Positions 24,769-37,700 of a DNA stretch of 64,000 nt are shown here, piece after piece (position 1 is the stretch's first letter; the number at the start of each line of letters is the position of its first letter). Both the position numbers and the translations under genes were made by a program. The notes under the pieces were generated by a model. That model saw only the letters and a list, made by a program, of their open reading frames with translations. It made no database searches and had not been told where the DNA came from. Source of the stretch: Polytrichum commune (Eukaryota; Streptophyta; Polytrichopsida; Polytrichales; Polytrichaceae); assembly GCA_950295325.1 (NCBI GenBank), contig OX485809.1:18104001-18168000 (forward strand). The letters run 5' to 3'.

Positions 24769-27700
24769 TTAATTTGGTTTGTCCATCCAACGGAGCCTAG
24801 TTCCCCGAGACTCAAGTTGCCTGATCACACTTGGAGGTAATGTCATGCGTAGTGCTGTGAGCAGCTTGACCTTCTTCAGACTGCCACAAGCCATGAGTGT
24901 CCTCGCAAAGCACTCATTTGTTACATGCTTCATGTGAACTAGCTTCATATCTTGTATACACAACATCCTTGCAACAGCCAACATCCCTGCATCTGTCACC
25001 GCAGTGTACGACAAATTTATCTGCAACAAACCTCCACATGTCAGCAACTGTGCACACAACCAAAGTTAGGGCCATTTTACACTATGACCAAGGGCCATGA
25101 CCATGAAGTTGTGAGGGCCTTGGAACTCATCCGGAGGCCTAAATCATGGAAATATAAACTTGGAATTCATGTGGTCACGAGCCTCAAGTTTAATGTAAAG
25201 ACTTATGCCATCAAGCTCACAACTGATGCTGTTTCATTACCATCCTATTCATGTGGGCCCTTCTACACAGCAGGTTATGATATTTCAAGGGTTGCAAGAT
25301 TATGAAGTGTCGTGGTCTCCCAGCTGTGTGTTAAAACTACCTCTGAGGTGACAAAATCCAGTAGACCAAGGAAACATCATCATCCATTATGTGCCGTATA
25401 GGACTCCATGTACGTTTGCTCATCCATTCAAACTTCCCTGGTCTTTTATGCCTTTCAAGATCTAGTGTAAAGACCCCCTCACGTCTGCAAAACCTTTTGT
25501 AGTACTACATGTCACCTAATAAGCACCAATGTAGATGTAGTGTATCGTACCTGGCGCAAATTTGGGCAACCCTGTGCTACTGCATGAATGCCATCGTCAC
25601 CTATAAAGATGCAGCGTTTCACATCGAGCTCCCTCAGATGCTTACAGGATGCAGCCAAGTAGCATAGACCTGCTGAAGTCACCTGCACACAAGCCCGTAA
25701 CTCAAGCTGCACAAGGTCTCTCAATTGTGCAAGTGACCTTAGGCTTCCATCCGTGATGGATGCACAATAAGAAAGGTTTAGTACTTTCAGTCGTGGACAT
25801 CCACTAGATAGTGCTTCCACCCCTTCGTCACCAATTCCCACAGACCTGAATATTTACCACAAGTATTTTAAATGTCAAAATACTTTCACTCTACAGAGAT
25901 TACAAACATTGCAACATCACAGCGTCACAGATCATTTTGATAAAAGGAGTCCAACAAGACAGTAGACATCTAGGATGCAGCAAATAAGCCAAAACATAGA
26001 AGCTGCAAATACATAAGGAAGGGGGCTTTGTCTTGATATGTTCCTTATCTATTTCAAGTACACATGCTGTAAACATGTCACAATGATTGGGTAGGAACAA
26101 ACCTATAACAATCAAACTCACGAAGGTTTTTGCAAGTGGCACCAATGTGTACTAGTCCAGCACCAGTTATGTCCATGCAGTACCCCACCTTCAACAGCCT
26201 TAACTGTGTACATCTTGCAATAGACTTCAAACCTGCCAACACAGACAGCATTTTTCTTTCAAATGCCATTCCAGAGTTGCCAAACAAATCTCACCTAGCA
26301 GAAATCTGTTCTTGTGAGTACAACATTTAGAAAGCTCATAGGAAATAAGGAGCAAGTAAAGATGTATTCTATGGGTTAAAAATAAACTTCTCTTGAAATG
26401 AAGAAGATGAAGCAATTAAGGTATTCAATAATTTCTAAGTGTCATGTACATAACACTACAGATGTCCATAACCACACAAAAAACCAAAAAAAAAACAAAC
26501 AAACAAACAAACAAACAAAACAAAAAACAAAAAAAAGCAAAAGAACAGAGAACAATGAGAATAAACTAAGAGATCGAAGAGTCAATACTCAAATTAAACT
26601 CAAGTGATACAGCTGCAGAAAACAACCGAGGTCTAAGGAGAAAAATCATGAAGCAAAAGTCAAGTGGTGGCAAATCATTTAGCAAGAGGCCATCCACAAC
26701 AATCTGTAGAGAAGCCTCCTTCATAACTAAAGGTTATCTATGTAGTTGAGGTATGTAAGTGTACAACGGATACCAATGATAAAGTGGTCAGTATCTTCTA
26801 AACTGTAGAACATCTATTCAATTTAAAATGCAAACTAACACTCTGTCAAGCACTTAAGAGAGTTATCCGTCTCAGGTTCACATACCCTAAGTATCAGAAA
26901 GTGAGTGAACATCCAATACGACCGCCCAAGATACAAAGTTTATTACCCAATTTACACAAGCACTTGATAGAGATCGTACGAGCACCTTAAAACAGCTTTC
27001 AGAATTGCTGCAAGTAGTACAGACAGCAATTTACAACAAGGTTTAACTTCTTACCATTATTGTTCAAGCTGCTATCTGTTAGGTCAAGCTCCTCCAAGAC
27101 AGTGCAGCCACTTCCTATTAAAGAGAGACCCTCCGCCGTAATTAACATACAGCTCTCCATCTTCAGAGTCAGCAGGCCCCTACACCGTCTTGCAACAGCT
27201 TCCATTGTTTCATCTGTGATCTCTCGACAGCATGTTATATCTAGCTTCTGCAAGCCAGTACAGAGAGAGACAATACTGATGATGCCCGCGTCATTCACAC
27301 CCTGGCACTTACTCAAACTGAGCTCCTTCAACTCCTTACATCCCTTGCCGATCAGGCTCAAATCAGCCTTGGTTATATTACATCCATCCAGCTTGATTTC
27401 TTGTAGAATTTTCAGCTTCTGGAAACTTGAGAAAAGCATGCTGCTTACCTGTCACCCACCAAAATGATCTTAAGCACTACAAAATGAACAACACAAACTG
27501 GGAAACCGAAGTACCAACAAAGTGTAGCAACCACACTAAATAAAGGAATCATGTCTCCAAAATCAAAATCGACTATCAGGACAACCTCCAACAGATACAA
27601 AACTCCAATCACTGTAGTACAGTCAGAAAAAAGCTGTGGTACATATTCAACAGGGAATCAGTTCGTCTATCATACATACAACCATCGCCATCAGTTTGAG

Positions 27701-29368
27701 ATGTAAGCATAATTACCTTCTTGCAGTAAGAAAGATTGAGTTGCTGCAGTTGCACAGTGCTATCTGTCAGAGCCGTAATACCCAAACTGCTTACATTTGA
27801 GCACTTTGCGACATCCAGTCTCTGAAACAGCAGAATGGAGAACAGTCAATGGTCAAATTAAACTCTGTTCTTGTGAAGTAGAAGTGGTATATGATTCTAT
27901 ATCTACAATTTCCAGCACACTAGCACACAGAACATGCTGATTGATTTTTAAATACTTTCAAGAATCCTTCTACTATATCCAGTATGCTCAAAAAAGCCCC
28001 AATTTCAACAAATATCATGAAGTCGTACCTGTAATGACTTGCAGCCACTCCTGAGCCAATTTAAGCCATTGTCACTCACATTGTTGCATGATATGAGAGA
28101 CAAGTATTCAAGGTGCTCCAAACCAGCAAGGAAAGACAGCCCTCTGTCTGAAACCTGTACCACAACCAAGACAGACCAGATTAGCCAATCGTAAATGCAT
28201 TTGTTAGTGAGGGTCATCGCTTACTGAGAAGGCCTACACGTCCATTGATATCCAAGTGACCCACAATTGCTAATAAGATGTTACACCAATCCATGAGGGC
28301 CACTCAAGAATTTATATTCAACGACCTGTACTTAATATGATCCCACAACTAAATAGATGTATTGAGGTGTACCAGGTAACCTTACAACCAATACACGACT
28401 CTCTTAAATTTTCATTCCCCCACAGAAGACGAACTTTAGCAATCCTTCGTTCATTATCGAAGGAGCAAACTAAGCGCACCGCCATGCTATCTCCATCACT
28501 TCTATGTGACATTATTTGATTCCAGTATCTTTTACAACAACCTAACCCTAAATATATGATCAAAATTCACATCTTGGCCTATGGGTAACAAAAGTACATC
28601 CAGGCTGCCATTGTTATATCACATTCTGAAAAGATAGATTTCGCAGGGTCTTCAATCCATCACTACCCACTTCTACCAATTGAAAAAGCATGAGCCACGC
28701 ACCTCAGTGAACGAAAGTATAATAGTCTGAAGCTTCCAGCAATTCTTGGCAATGTGTCCAATGCCAATGTCGCTCACTCCTGAGCAGAACTTCAAGTCCA
28801 GCACCCGAAGCTCCTTGCAAATACTAAGAGTGGACAGGCCCAAGTCCGTTACATCCCGGCATCCCGTGAGCTTCAACTTCTGCAAATTCTCAAGCACACT
28901 AAGAGATGCCACGGCTGCGTCTCCAATTTGCGTGCAATTAGTGAGGTCAACCTCTTGCAGACACCTGCATTTCGCGATGCTCTCCATCCCTGCGTTGGTA
29001 AACCCCGCGGTGCGTACCATCTTAAGCGACAGAAGCCGGTTCCCAGCAAACTTCGCCACCGTCTCCAGGCATGCATCGGTGACCTCCACGCAGGAAGATA
29101 AATCCAGATGCTCCACATGGCTATACCGTTCTAGAATAGGCTCCAGAATCTCGTTCCGAAGCAGGTGCACATACTTCCGGCAGCTCGCTTCCACTTGTAG
29201 GAAATCCTTGCACACCAAACACCATGACTGCCGATCCAGCCGATCCGGTATCCTGTCCAACACGTGGAGCAGAATCTCCTCCCCGAGCATCAAAATGTGA
29301 ACTTCATGGCTCCCTCGCACCACCCTCTCCGCCATGTCGACCAACCTCCCGTACCTCACAAACACCAA
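24769..29368 (-). CDS. FBL3: F-box/leucine-rich-repeat protein, FBL3-like (7 exons, 655 aa)
   Basis: Exons, in transcript order: 29368-28703, 28154-28029, 27821-27717, 27448-27055, 26232-26103, 25845-25551, 25020-24769. All introns are GT-AG (207-822 bp) and phases agree (0,0,0,1,2,0), giving 655 aa, close to Arabidopsis FBL3 (about 665). An F-box-like segment (LGEEILLHVLDRI onward) lies at about residues 28-66. The rest is a long run of cysteine-containing leucine-rich repeats of the form LxxLxLxxCxxITDxGL, ending in MDKPN. F-box/LRR proteins act as substrate receptors of SCF (SKP1-cullin-F-box) ubiquitin ligases; the target here is unknown. The start could also be Met12 (29335), which leaves the F-box intact. 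No frameshift or stop breaks the model, so it looks functional. Nothing next to it is co-functional. The identity rests on whole-length similarity recalled from memory and was not searched. Confidence 0.93.
26486..26540. repeat. (AAAC)n low-complexity run in intron 4 of the F-box gene
   Basis: aaacaaacaaacaaac flanked by A-rich sequence; no coding. Confidence 0.85.
28626..28670 (-). other. Relic LRR mini-exon inside intron 1 of the F-box gene
   Basis: Just after exon 1's donor, the intron contains 15 codons reading VGSDGLKTLRNLSFQ. These resemble the start of exon 2 (VSDRGLSFLAGLEHL), which is the segment that fits the protein best. The relic lies about 32 bases from the donor, too close for a normal intron. 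It has no AG directly before it and no GT after it, and reads into TAA. It looks like a decayed duplicate of an LRR segment; chance similarity is possible. Confidence 0.35.
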
Positions 29369-30060
29369 AAAATCCGACCCTCAATATCTGCACATCTACA
29401 CATGCCGTTCATTGTACACCTCGAGCTTGTTGGCATCAATCCAACACCTATTGAGCCCTGCGGAGAGCAGAAACCCCCGTATCCAAGCTCAACCTCCCTG
29501 GCTTCAGAAAACCTCGCAATCCAGCCGAACCTCAACCTGTAACCTTTGAGGTCAACTTTCAGCGAATGTTTGATCACCTTAAGGCTTGTAGCATTAACCC
29601 AACATCCATTGCGCCATGAGGCCCAAAAATCCGAACCTCAACCGAAACCTAAACCTCGAGTCGCCTAAAAACCTCACATGAAAAGTCCAATCATCTTGAA
29701 CCTGTGCACAACTTTATTTCTGTAGCTGTTTGTTTGTTCACCCCACCGTTTGTGGCATCAACCAACCGCAATCGAAGCGAGCAAGTTGTGCGGATCGCAA
29801 CGAAACGGAAGCAAGAAAGAAGGTGCGCAAGACAAAAGTACAAGAAAGTACAATCGGTGAGTCACTAGGGCAGGCACCGTCGCGAAGCGCACAATCCTCT
29901 CTCCTCCGAAAGCTGTGACTCCACTTGGACTGGAGCACGACGGAAAGGAACCATCGCAGAATCTCACCATTTGCCTTGATTTTTCCATATTTGTTTGTAA
30001 AAGCAGTCAACGTGGCCATCAGCAGCGGAGTCATTCAAGGAAGCCTACTGATGCAAAGTT

Positions 30061-30100
<40 letters not shown>

Positions 30101-30622
30101 TATATTCATCTGCAATAAATTCATTCTGATTCCATATTTTTGAAGCAAAAAGACTGGTTATAAATAGCCATAAAGCATTTTGTAGTGGATAAATGAAAAC
30201 GCTTTGGTAATGTTTTTGGGCTAGAAAATTGTTGGGAAGGACTATGTAGGTAAACATCTTTATATATATATATATGGTATGGGTAGCTCCCACCACTTCT
30301 TGGCTCCATCATTTTCAATGAAGAAACAAATGTTGGCTTTAAGGTAGGTGAGGCTAATTCGGTTAGCTTCCTTAACCAAACACTTATTTTTGGCTCCTAA
30401 TTGGTGATATAATTGCTTTAATTTGGTGGGTGAGTAATATATGGTGATTTAGGGCCGCTTTACACAACGGTGGAGAAGTCCTCCAGTCAAGAATTCTAGG
30501 GGAATTCTGAAATTTGATTGGTCGAGAGTAACACTCTTGTCCAGTGGTGGTTTTTGGTGAAGAACTTTGTACATGAATGAAATAATGACATGGTTGACAA
30601 CGTGGCGACACTTTTTCCAAGA
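29369..30622. other. Upstream region of the F-box gene
   Basis: Presumed 5' UTR and promoter on the minus strand. It contains the TA microsatellites. No start site or regulatory motif could be assigned with confidence. Confidence 0.4.
30061..30096. repeat. (TA)n microsatellite
   Basis: About 16 TA dinucleotides upstream of the F-box gene; a shorter run lies at 30261-30276. ORFs rich in YIYI here are artefacts. Confidence 0.9.
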
Positions 30623-30696
30623 GGAGTTCTCCGGACGTCAAGTTTCTTGGGCAACCTCAAAGCTTCAGACAAGAAACTTGGCCTCCGGAGAACTCC
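30623..30696. repeat. 74-bp hairpin with 27-bp arms
   Basis: ggagttctccgga-cgtcaagtttcttg pairs with caagaaacttggc-ctccggagaactcc around a 20-nt loop. It may be a MITE core or a foldback transcript; nothing shows expression. Confidence 0.65.
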
Positions 30697-31628
30697 AACT
30701 TCAATAACAAATCTACTTTTTACATATAGCATCACCAAAATGAGTCCAAATTTTATCAATTGTTTTCATGAGTAGATAAACACGGTATCTATTACACAGT
30801 AAAAAAAGGTAACCAAATTTGATGAATTTTTTTTAAAAAATAAAAATAAAACATACCATTTCTAGCTAGAATGACGCAAAATTGAATTGAAACAATTACT
30901 GCAAAAAAATCAAGATGCCTAAAATTTCAAACAAAATATACAAAAGATATTATCATTGATTATGCATGTGTAGAAAAAATATCATAAATTTTAAATTTAT
31001 ATATGGCATATAATATAGGGTAGCAAAAATTTATCACACGTGGTTATGAAACATAAGGGGGTGTGATGGCCCGAGAGAAATCTTTGCACTATTTTTCTCC
31101 CTCTTTAGTATGACATTTTTGGGAAATATAAAAAAGGTCGTATTATCAAGTTGTCGTCTTCTCATTAATATGAAAAATGACATAAAGTTGTCATATTATT
31201 GAGGGAATATGAAAACATAAGTAATATGAGCTTAAAAATATATACAACGAGTTTAAGCAATATAGATGGTATGAAATAATAACTTATTACTCCAAACAAT
31301 TACAAATATTCTCAAGAACTCTTAAAATAAGAGTCCAAAGATCTTTGGTGTTGCCTACCCAAGTTAGCAACTGTCATCTTATCCTCGGGGGGTGCACCTT
31401 TCATTAAAACCTAGAATCACGTGCGTTCACTACATACTCTAAAAACCCCCTATATACAAGTTATTTTTTGTGAAATGAAGTAATACACATACAATTGCAA
31501 CAATAAATATACAAGTGACAATATGTATACACAAAAAAAAACATCCATTCATATATAGTCATTAACATAAGTATACAAATATACTTTTGAACAATAATCA
31601 ACCCCTATAATATGTATAACAAAATATC

Positions 31629-33347
31629 CTAGCTTTCATCAGCAAAGTCGTTGAAAACTTTTTCATCTCCCGGATGTAACTCATAAACATTTGATTCACC
31701 AATATATGTCATTGTAGCCAGTGCAATTGTTGTCTCTAAGTCTACCATCAAATGATCAGTAAGATCATATGTCCACTTGTTGTTAGCCCCTTTTTGATAC
31801 CAACATAAACCAATCTCCACGTTTGATGGACGGTCCATCAAGTCAATTGGATCCCTATACTCCACCCAACGATTACCAAACTTCCTCCGCATCCTATAAA
31901 CTCTCCCAACAAACCAAACCTTAACTCGAGTAGATTTTTTTGGCCTACCTCGTTTTTTCACAGTTTTAGCTTCGGGTGTGTTAAAAAAAAACACACCACG
32001 ATCACAACCAAGCTTTAACAAAGTGTCATGGTTTCCAGCACTCAGGAATTCAGGCTTCATATATAATATGCCAGCTCTAATTCGAGTCAACCGATCTTTA
32101 GACAAAGAAGGATTGCCATTCAATTGAATAACAAGTGTATTTTTAAAAATTCTAGAGTCCCCTACCATTACATAAGCCACAGCTGACTTTGCATTTGATA
32201 GAGAGGGAATTTCAGCACCTTCATGTTCATCAACAAGAACATCCAAAGTATATCGAAGTTGACTCTCCAACTCAACATCTTCATTTATGTCATATTCAGC
32301 CAATGACTGCAACCCTTCAGCCTCTATGAAAGCATCCTTGCATGAATTTGAATTGCCTCCTTCAATATCACAATCTTCCTTTTCACCACCTTGTGTAATA
32401 GGATCGTCAATCAATATGTGATCATAATCATATTCATCTTCCTCCATACTTCCAAACAAATGAGCTTCAATTTTTTTTTCATGTATCCATGGTTCTACCC
32501 ACCAATTGCCATCTCTCACAACATCGGGTTTCATACCCAATTCAACACACATTTCTTGAGCTTCTTGAAATCCCAACTTCAAAGCTAAGACAATGAGATC
32601 ATCATTTTCCACACATGAATAATCTCTCAAATCTGCAGCTTCTAATGTAGAATTCTTCTCCAACTCATTCCATATGTGAGTTTGTTTCTTGTGAGCCCTC
32701 ACAAAACGTGGACCAATAGGATCAGCCTCAAATTCCGCAATGCGTGCTAATGCTCTTGCACTTTCCACAAGATCAATCCCATCATAGCTCCTCTCGTTTG
32801 GAATCATACCACCGACTTTACTGAAATTTTTTTCACAAACATCTGATCCAAGCAAGCCAAATGGAACTTCTAAGTGGTTGTACTTATCGTTGAACAACTT
32901 GATAAGCAACACAATATAATGACACGAAATTTGCATATCTAAATAAGCTTGACGACTAATAAAATTTGTCTTCAAAGAATAAGTGTGGGTCCCTAAATGC
33001 AACCATAGTTTCCACAAACGAAGAAAGAATGATACTTTTGATGCAGCTTTACATTTATCAAACAAAGACAAGTGAGTAGAAAGAAAGATATCTATATAGG
33101 AAGATACAACCTTTAAGTAGTATTGTGTACCATTTGTCCTCTCCTTTCAATGTTGTGCACATTCTCGAAGTTCCAATAAACAATTTTGCATTTTTTTGGA
33201 TGCAAAGCGTTGAACGGCAGTCCAATTTTGTCGATCCTCTCTCTTAATGTCTCCTTCCTGCAACCCATGTTGATCAACAGAAAAAGAAGCATATACTCTT
33301 AATGTATCCTTCTCTACAAATGTAATTAACCCTCCAACCCCAAGCAT
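31629..33347 (-). pseudogene. Transposase-like or domesticated-transposon gene with AT-hook, one in-frame stop
   Basis: One reading frame runs from 33347 to the stop at 31629. It is interrupted once, by TGA at 33147-33149. Both sides read as protein: upstream DRQNWTAVQRFASKKMQ, downstream SFFLRLWKLWL, then ISCHYIVLLIKLF and LLGSDVCEKNFSKVGGM. The 480-aa downstream part also has an acidic middle, an AT-hook (KKRGRPKKS, residues 372-380 of that ORF) and a basic patch VYRMRRKFG. AT-hooks bind the minor groove of AT-rich DNA. The blocks recall transposase-like proteins of unnamed families, but I cannot name the family. No terminal inverted repeats were found. The 480-aa frame is unusually intact for this window, so recent activity or selection on the downstream part is possible. 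The stop could be a lesion, or the start of the functional ORF could lie downstream of it. Confidence 0.6.
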
Positions 33348-33720
33348 CCGCGTTACCTAAGCAGCTTACCGCATCGTCTTCCTTTGAGATTCTCTCTGCA
33401 TCCACCCTGCTTCTAAATGATGAGGCCTGAAATCTCTTAACCCACAGTCTCTGCAAATGCGGTTAACCCACAAACCCTAAGCATCTGAGCCACCCAAGGA
33501 GCTTCTTAGACCATCTTCCTTTCAGATGCTCTCTTCAAATCCACCATGCATTTGAACCATGAGCCCTAGCAAGCATTTCCTAACCCCCAAATCTCTTCAA
33601 ACGTCGTAAATTCAGACCCCAAGAATCTGAGCTACTCGCAATGAGCTCATCCGCCCTTTTCTCCCAATGAGATGTTCCTAACTTACATCTTCCATCCAAC
33701 TGCTCTCTTTTTCAAGTTTC
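33340..33720. repeat. Degenerate tandem repeat, about 3 units of 125-145 bp
   Basis: Three diverged units share an ordered set of words: aaccc..aagcatc, a gag-ctac/ccac word, ccatcttcctttcagatgctctc, and tccaccatgc. The block directly abuts the upstream end of the transposase-like gene. It may be subterminal repeats of that element. Confidence 0.5.
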
Positions 33721-36700
33721 CAGTCACCGCCACCGAGCAACCTCCACCCTCGCTCTTTGGGTAGCTAGTATCAATCCCCGCACTTCAAATTTGAGGATGA
33801 GGCTTGGTTAATTTTCACAATTTAAGTTAATTGTACTTAAGTTAAGTGAAGATTCTTGTTCTTATTAAATGGTTATAGGTCCTCCTAGTTCTCGAGCCAT
33901 TTAGTATATTAGTGAGATCACACATGTACAAATTAATTTCTAGTATATTAAAAATCGAATACCTTCAACAATATGTGTGTGTGTTGTTTCTCTTTAGAAC
34001 TCAAAAACATTGTTCTGCTCGTTTCGGATTTGATGTATATACAATTTCAAAGACACATCAATTCATTGAGGGATTATGATTGTAAGTGTGATTGTAATTG
34101 TAGGTTTGTTTGTAATTGTCATTATATGATGACTATAATTATAAGTTTGATTATAGTTGTGATTGTGAGTGGTGAATAAATTCTTTATAACTTTGGATTT
34201 GGTTGGGCTCGTATTAAACACCTTTAATTTTTAAAGCTCATATTTCAAATTTAGATAACTAATCTTTATTTATTTATTATTTTAAAATATTTAGTCAAGG
34301 CGAGGGAAATATGTCATAGCGGAGAGGTGGCACTAACGGAGACAACCTTGGAATAGGCCGTTGAGAAACAAGATTGGATTTAACTTATCAATGACCAAGT
34401 GCCTTTCCTTTCTATTATGAAAACAAGAGAAAAAAAATGTCCAAATAGTCTATTCAAATATAGATTTTATTTAAATGACCACATAAGAAAAATCCATCTT
34501 ATGGTATTTTTTTAAAGTCACATTGGGCCGAAAATTGCAAATACAATTAAAAAAAATGAAAAAAAAATTCATGGTGATCAATGCAAAAGACCTGAATTTC
34601 AAAGTTATGACAAATTCATTAAATAGTGCGAGAAAATAATTTTGGAAAAATCAAAATAATGAAAGAAATTAGAAGCAAAAAATAATGACAACAAACATAT
34701 CGGTTTTTGTCCTATATTATTAACTCTCATTCAGAAGTTTTTAGAGCTTTAAGGAATAGTATTCTCGGGGGGGTTAGTTATTGGTTGGAGTAGCAATATA
34801 CGTGCGAACAAATGATAGGGTATTTTTAAAACATGGGGGCTAAAAATTATGAATGGACTTAAGAGTAATATAGGGTATCAAAAATGGCACTGGACATCTT
34901 TAAAGTACTATAGGGTATGGAATAATAGGTAATTTGGAATTATAAGTAATGCAAGCCATTTTTCTATTAACCCAAAGTAGAAATTTACATAATGATAGCA
35001 TGTGGAAAAAAGAAGAGAATTGAAAGTAATACCCCCCTATAAAATAGTGGTTGTTCGCACCTATATCCTCAATTTTTTAACACACTGCCCCCCCCCCCCC
35101 CCCCGAGATAGTATTTTTAGGACAAGGATGTGATTGACACGACTAAATTTGAGAAATTATACAATTCTCAAGTTTTGGCAACTTAAGTTATTGATTGTTC
35201 TACTTCTAACAAGAGACTCCCAAGGCAATGATAAATTCATATATACCAAAAATAGGGAGAAAAATAAAAATACAATGATAGAATTCGTGGCTCTAATTTT
35301 AACATGGCATCGTGCTACATTCTCCTCTAACATGTAAGTTTATTCATTTTTATTTTAGGTATCTTATTCATTTCTAATGTTTATTTTTTATTTGTCTTCA
35401 ATATATGTTTTTTTTAATTCGTTGTGTTTAATATTTACATATATTTTTAATAGGACTATGTTAGGAAAGAATAAATAAATTTATCAACATATAAATTTTT
35501 ACAAAAAAAATTATGAAATAGAAAATGTCACTACGATGGAGAGGATGCATGTTGTGTGTGAGAATTACAAATCAAATTGTCTTAATAATATTGAAAATGA
35601 GAAATTTATTGAAGAAAAAAGTAGAGGAAGATGAAGAAGAATAAGAAAAAAAAGAAAGTAAAAAAATGGAAGATGACAAAGATGGAGCACAAGAGAAGAA
35701 AGATGAAGACAATGAAGATGAAACACATAACAATGAAGAATGATATAGATATTTTGATAGGAATTCAAATAACTAAAATATGCAATATCCATACTAAACT
35801 GGATAGTGATATAATTCTATTTTATTTTGTAGTTCGTGATGGATATTGTCCAAATCAAAGTTTGTTATGCATTTTATTGGCGGGCGACGACTACCTTTGA
35901 AATGAAGCCTACTCACATAGTTTTATACAGTTTACATTGTCCTTATACATTTCTTGTCAAGAAATTTAAAGCTATCACGTTCATAGATTGTATGTATATT
36001 ATTATAATTCATTCTATAAGCATATAGTTTATAATATTTTAGAGAATCACGAATTACATTGAAAGACGTACCATCTTTATAAATATAAAAAATATAAAAA
36101 ATATCAGAGTTATCTCATTTCTTCTACAACACATTTTTTCATAGGTAAAGAAAATTCTACCCATCTAAAGCACTTCAGGTTTTTTTTTAACTGAGAACAC
36201 ATCGCAAACATTGCTTGCTCACATAAATTTTTTCTTTTTAAAAATAGAATTTCCTATACCATCATCAACTACCTCAAATACGCATTGAGGATGTAAGTTG
36301 TCAGCCTCTATTTGACCCCGAATTCGTTTGACGTCGGTGAGAGTCTTTGTTATCATTGCTTGCAATTGTTGTACAAGTAGAAAATCACCTTATATTTTCA
36401 TTTTTCAATAGCCAAAAGACGTTCTTTTATGGATGGTTGAGTTATCTTAAAAGTTGAATAGGAGTATTATTGATATATGCACCAATAATTGTGACATCTA
36501 CTATATCCTCTGCTTTGTCCTTTATAATATTTATATTGTCTATGTTATCTTCACAATAATAAACATCATTATCTTCAAATGGATTTATCGATAGACTTAA
36601 TTCAAACATAGTCTCAATTCCACCACAAAGATATCCATAATATGTAATAACATAAGCATGTTGATTTTATACCTCGTAATGTAATTAATCATCATCAATT

Positions 36701-37538
36701 TATAATAGAAGATGATATGGAACTTTTTAGCAATGGAAACGTTATTCGTCGAAATAATGATGAAAATTTTAAAATGATAACTACTGAAGGACAAACATTT
36801 TGGGATTTTCAACATAAGTTAAAATTGACGATTATGTTTATAAAAATAAGATTTTTTTTTAATAATTTTATTATGGATTTTGATTATTCAAATAGGTCCA
36901 CAAATATTTATTGGACACAGACATAATATACATCAATTATAAAAAAGATTGAATCATGGATAGAAGATGTACAATGTTGGAATGTTATTGTTATGCTTCT
37001 CCTTCATGAGAATGCGGAACATATTAAAATTTTGATTGGTTTGAACAATATTCATGAGCATTTTCTACACGGTGGGACATATATTTTTGGTCCACAATCA
37101 GAGACTACGTGCTTGGTGATTAAAGATGAATAAAAAAGTATTGCTAATTTTTCTCATATTGGGTAATTCATCGTGATTTTATGACACCCATCTAATATTT
37201 GTTTGGAGTATATTTTTTTGCTAAGGACAAGGGAACACCACAAAGTAATCATTTAAATTATATTAAATTATCTAATAGTTGGAATATATGTTCAAAAAAT
37301 TAGATGACTTGTTATCCAGCAGTTGTTGAAGAATTGATCAATCATTTTTTATTATCAGATTAGATGTTGGTCATGAAAGTATTTTCACGTTTGATTGAAA
37401 ACATCAGTGGTAGAGCTAAGCAACTCATTTTGATGGAATCAAATTTAGACACGGAAGTTTAGCTTCAAAATTGGAAAAAACGTTATGTTAACAAAGTTAG
37501 ACAAATTCTACCTGACAAAAATTCCTTGTCGTTAGATG
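33721..37538. other. AT-rich intergenic DNA with a C homopolymer
   Basis: No gene supported. A C run of about 18 lies at 35087-35104. A lysine/glutamate-rich stretch at 35600-35740 comes from purine-rich low-complexity DNA. Confidence 0.5.
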
Positions 37539-37700
37539 AAGAATTTTTTAAGTAATTATGATGATGATGATGATAACGATGAAGATGATGATGATGACGA
37601 TGACGATAATGATGAAGATGATGATGATGACGATGACGATAATGATGATAATAGAGATGAAGTGAGAAGAAGTTCTGCTTCATTGAAGAAGCGTAAATAA
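37539..37700 (+). other. GAT-rich microsatellite encoding an Asp/Glu tract with basic tail
   Basis: A plus-strand frame from ATG (about 37538) reads about 20-30 Asp/Glu/Asn residues, then RRSSASLKKRK-stop. The DNA is an imperfect (GATGATGAC)n run with a 60-bp higher-order repeat. An acidic tract followed by KKRK looks like a nuclear-protein tail, but upstream frames (36717-37540) are full of stops. It is best read as a relic of an unrecognised, possibly transposon-derived gene. Confidence 0.35.

Noticed and set aside
28746-29300. 184-aa plus-strand ORF opposite exon 1 of the F-box gene
   Set aside because: Shadow of the minus-strand LRR exon; its serine/arginine-rich composition comes from the antisense of the LRR codons.
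29915-30296. ORFs with YIYIYI tails
   Set aside because: Read-through of TA microsatellites.
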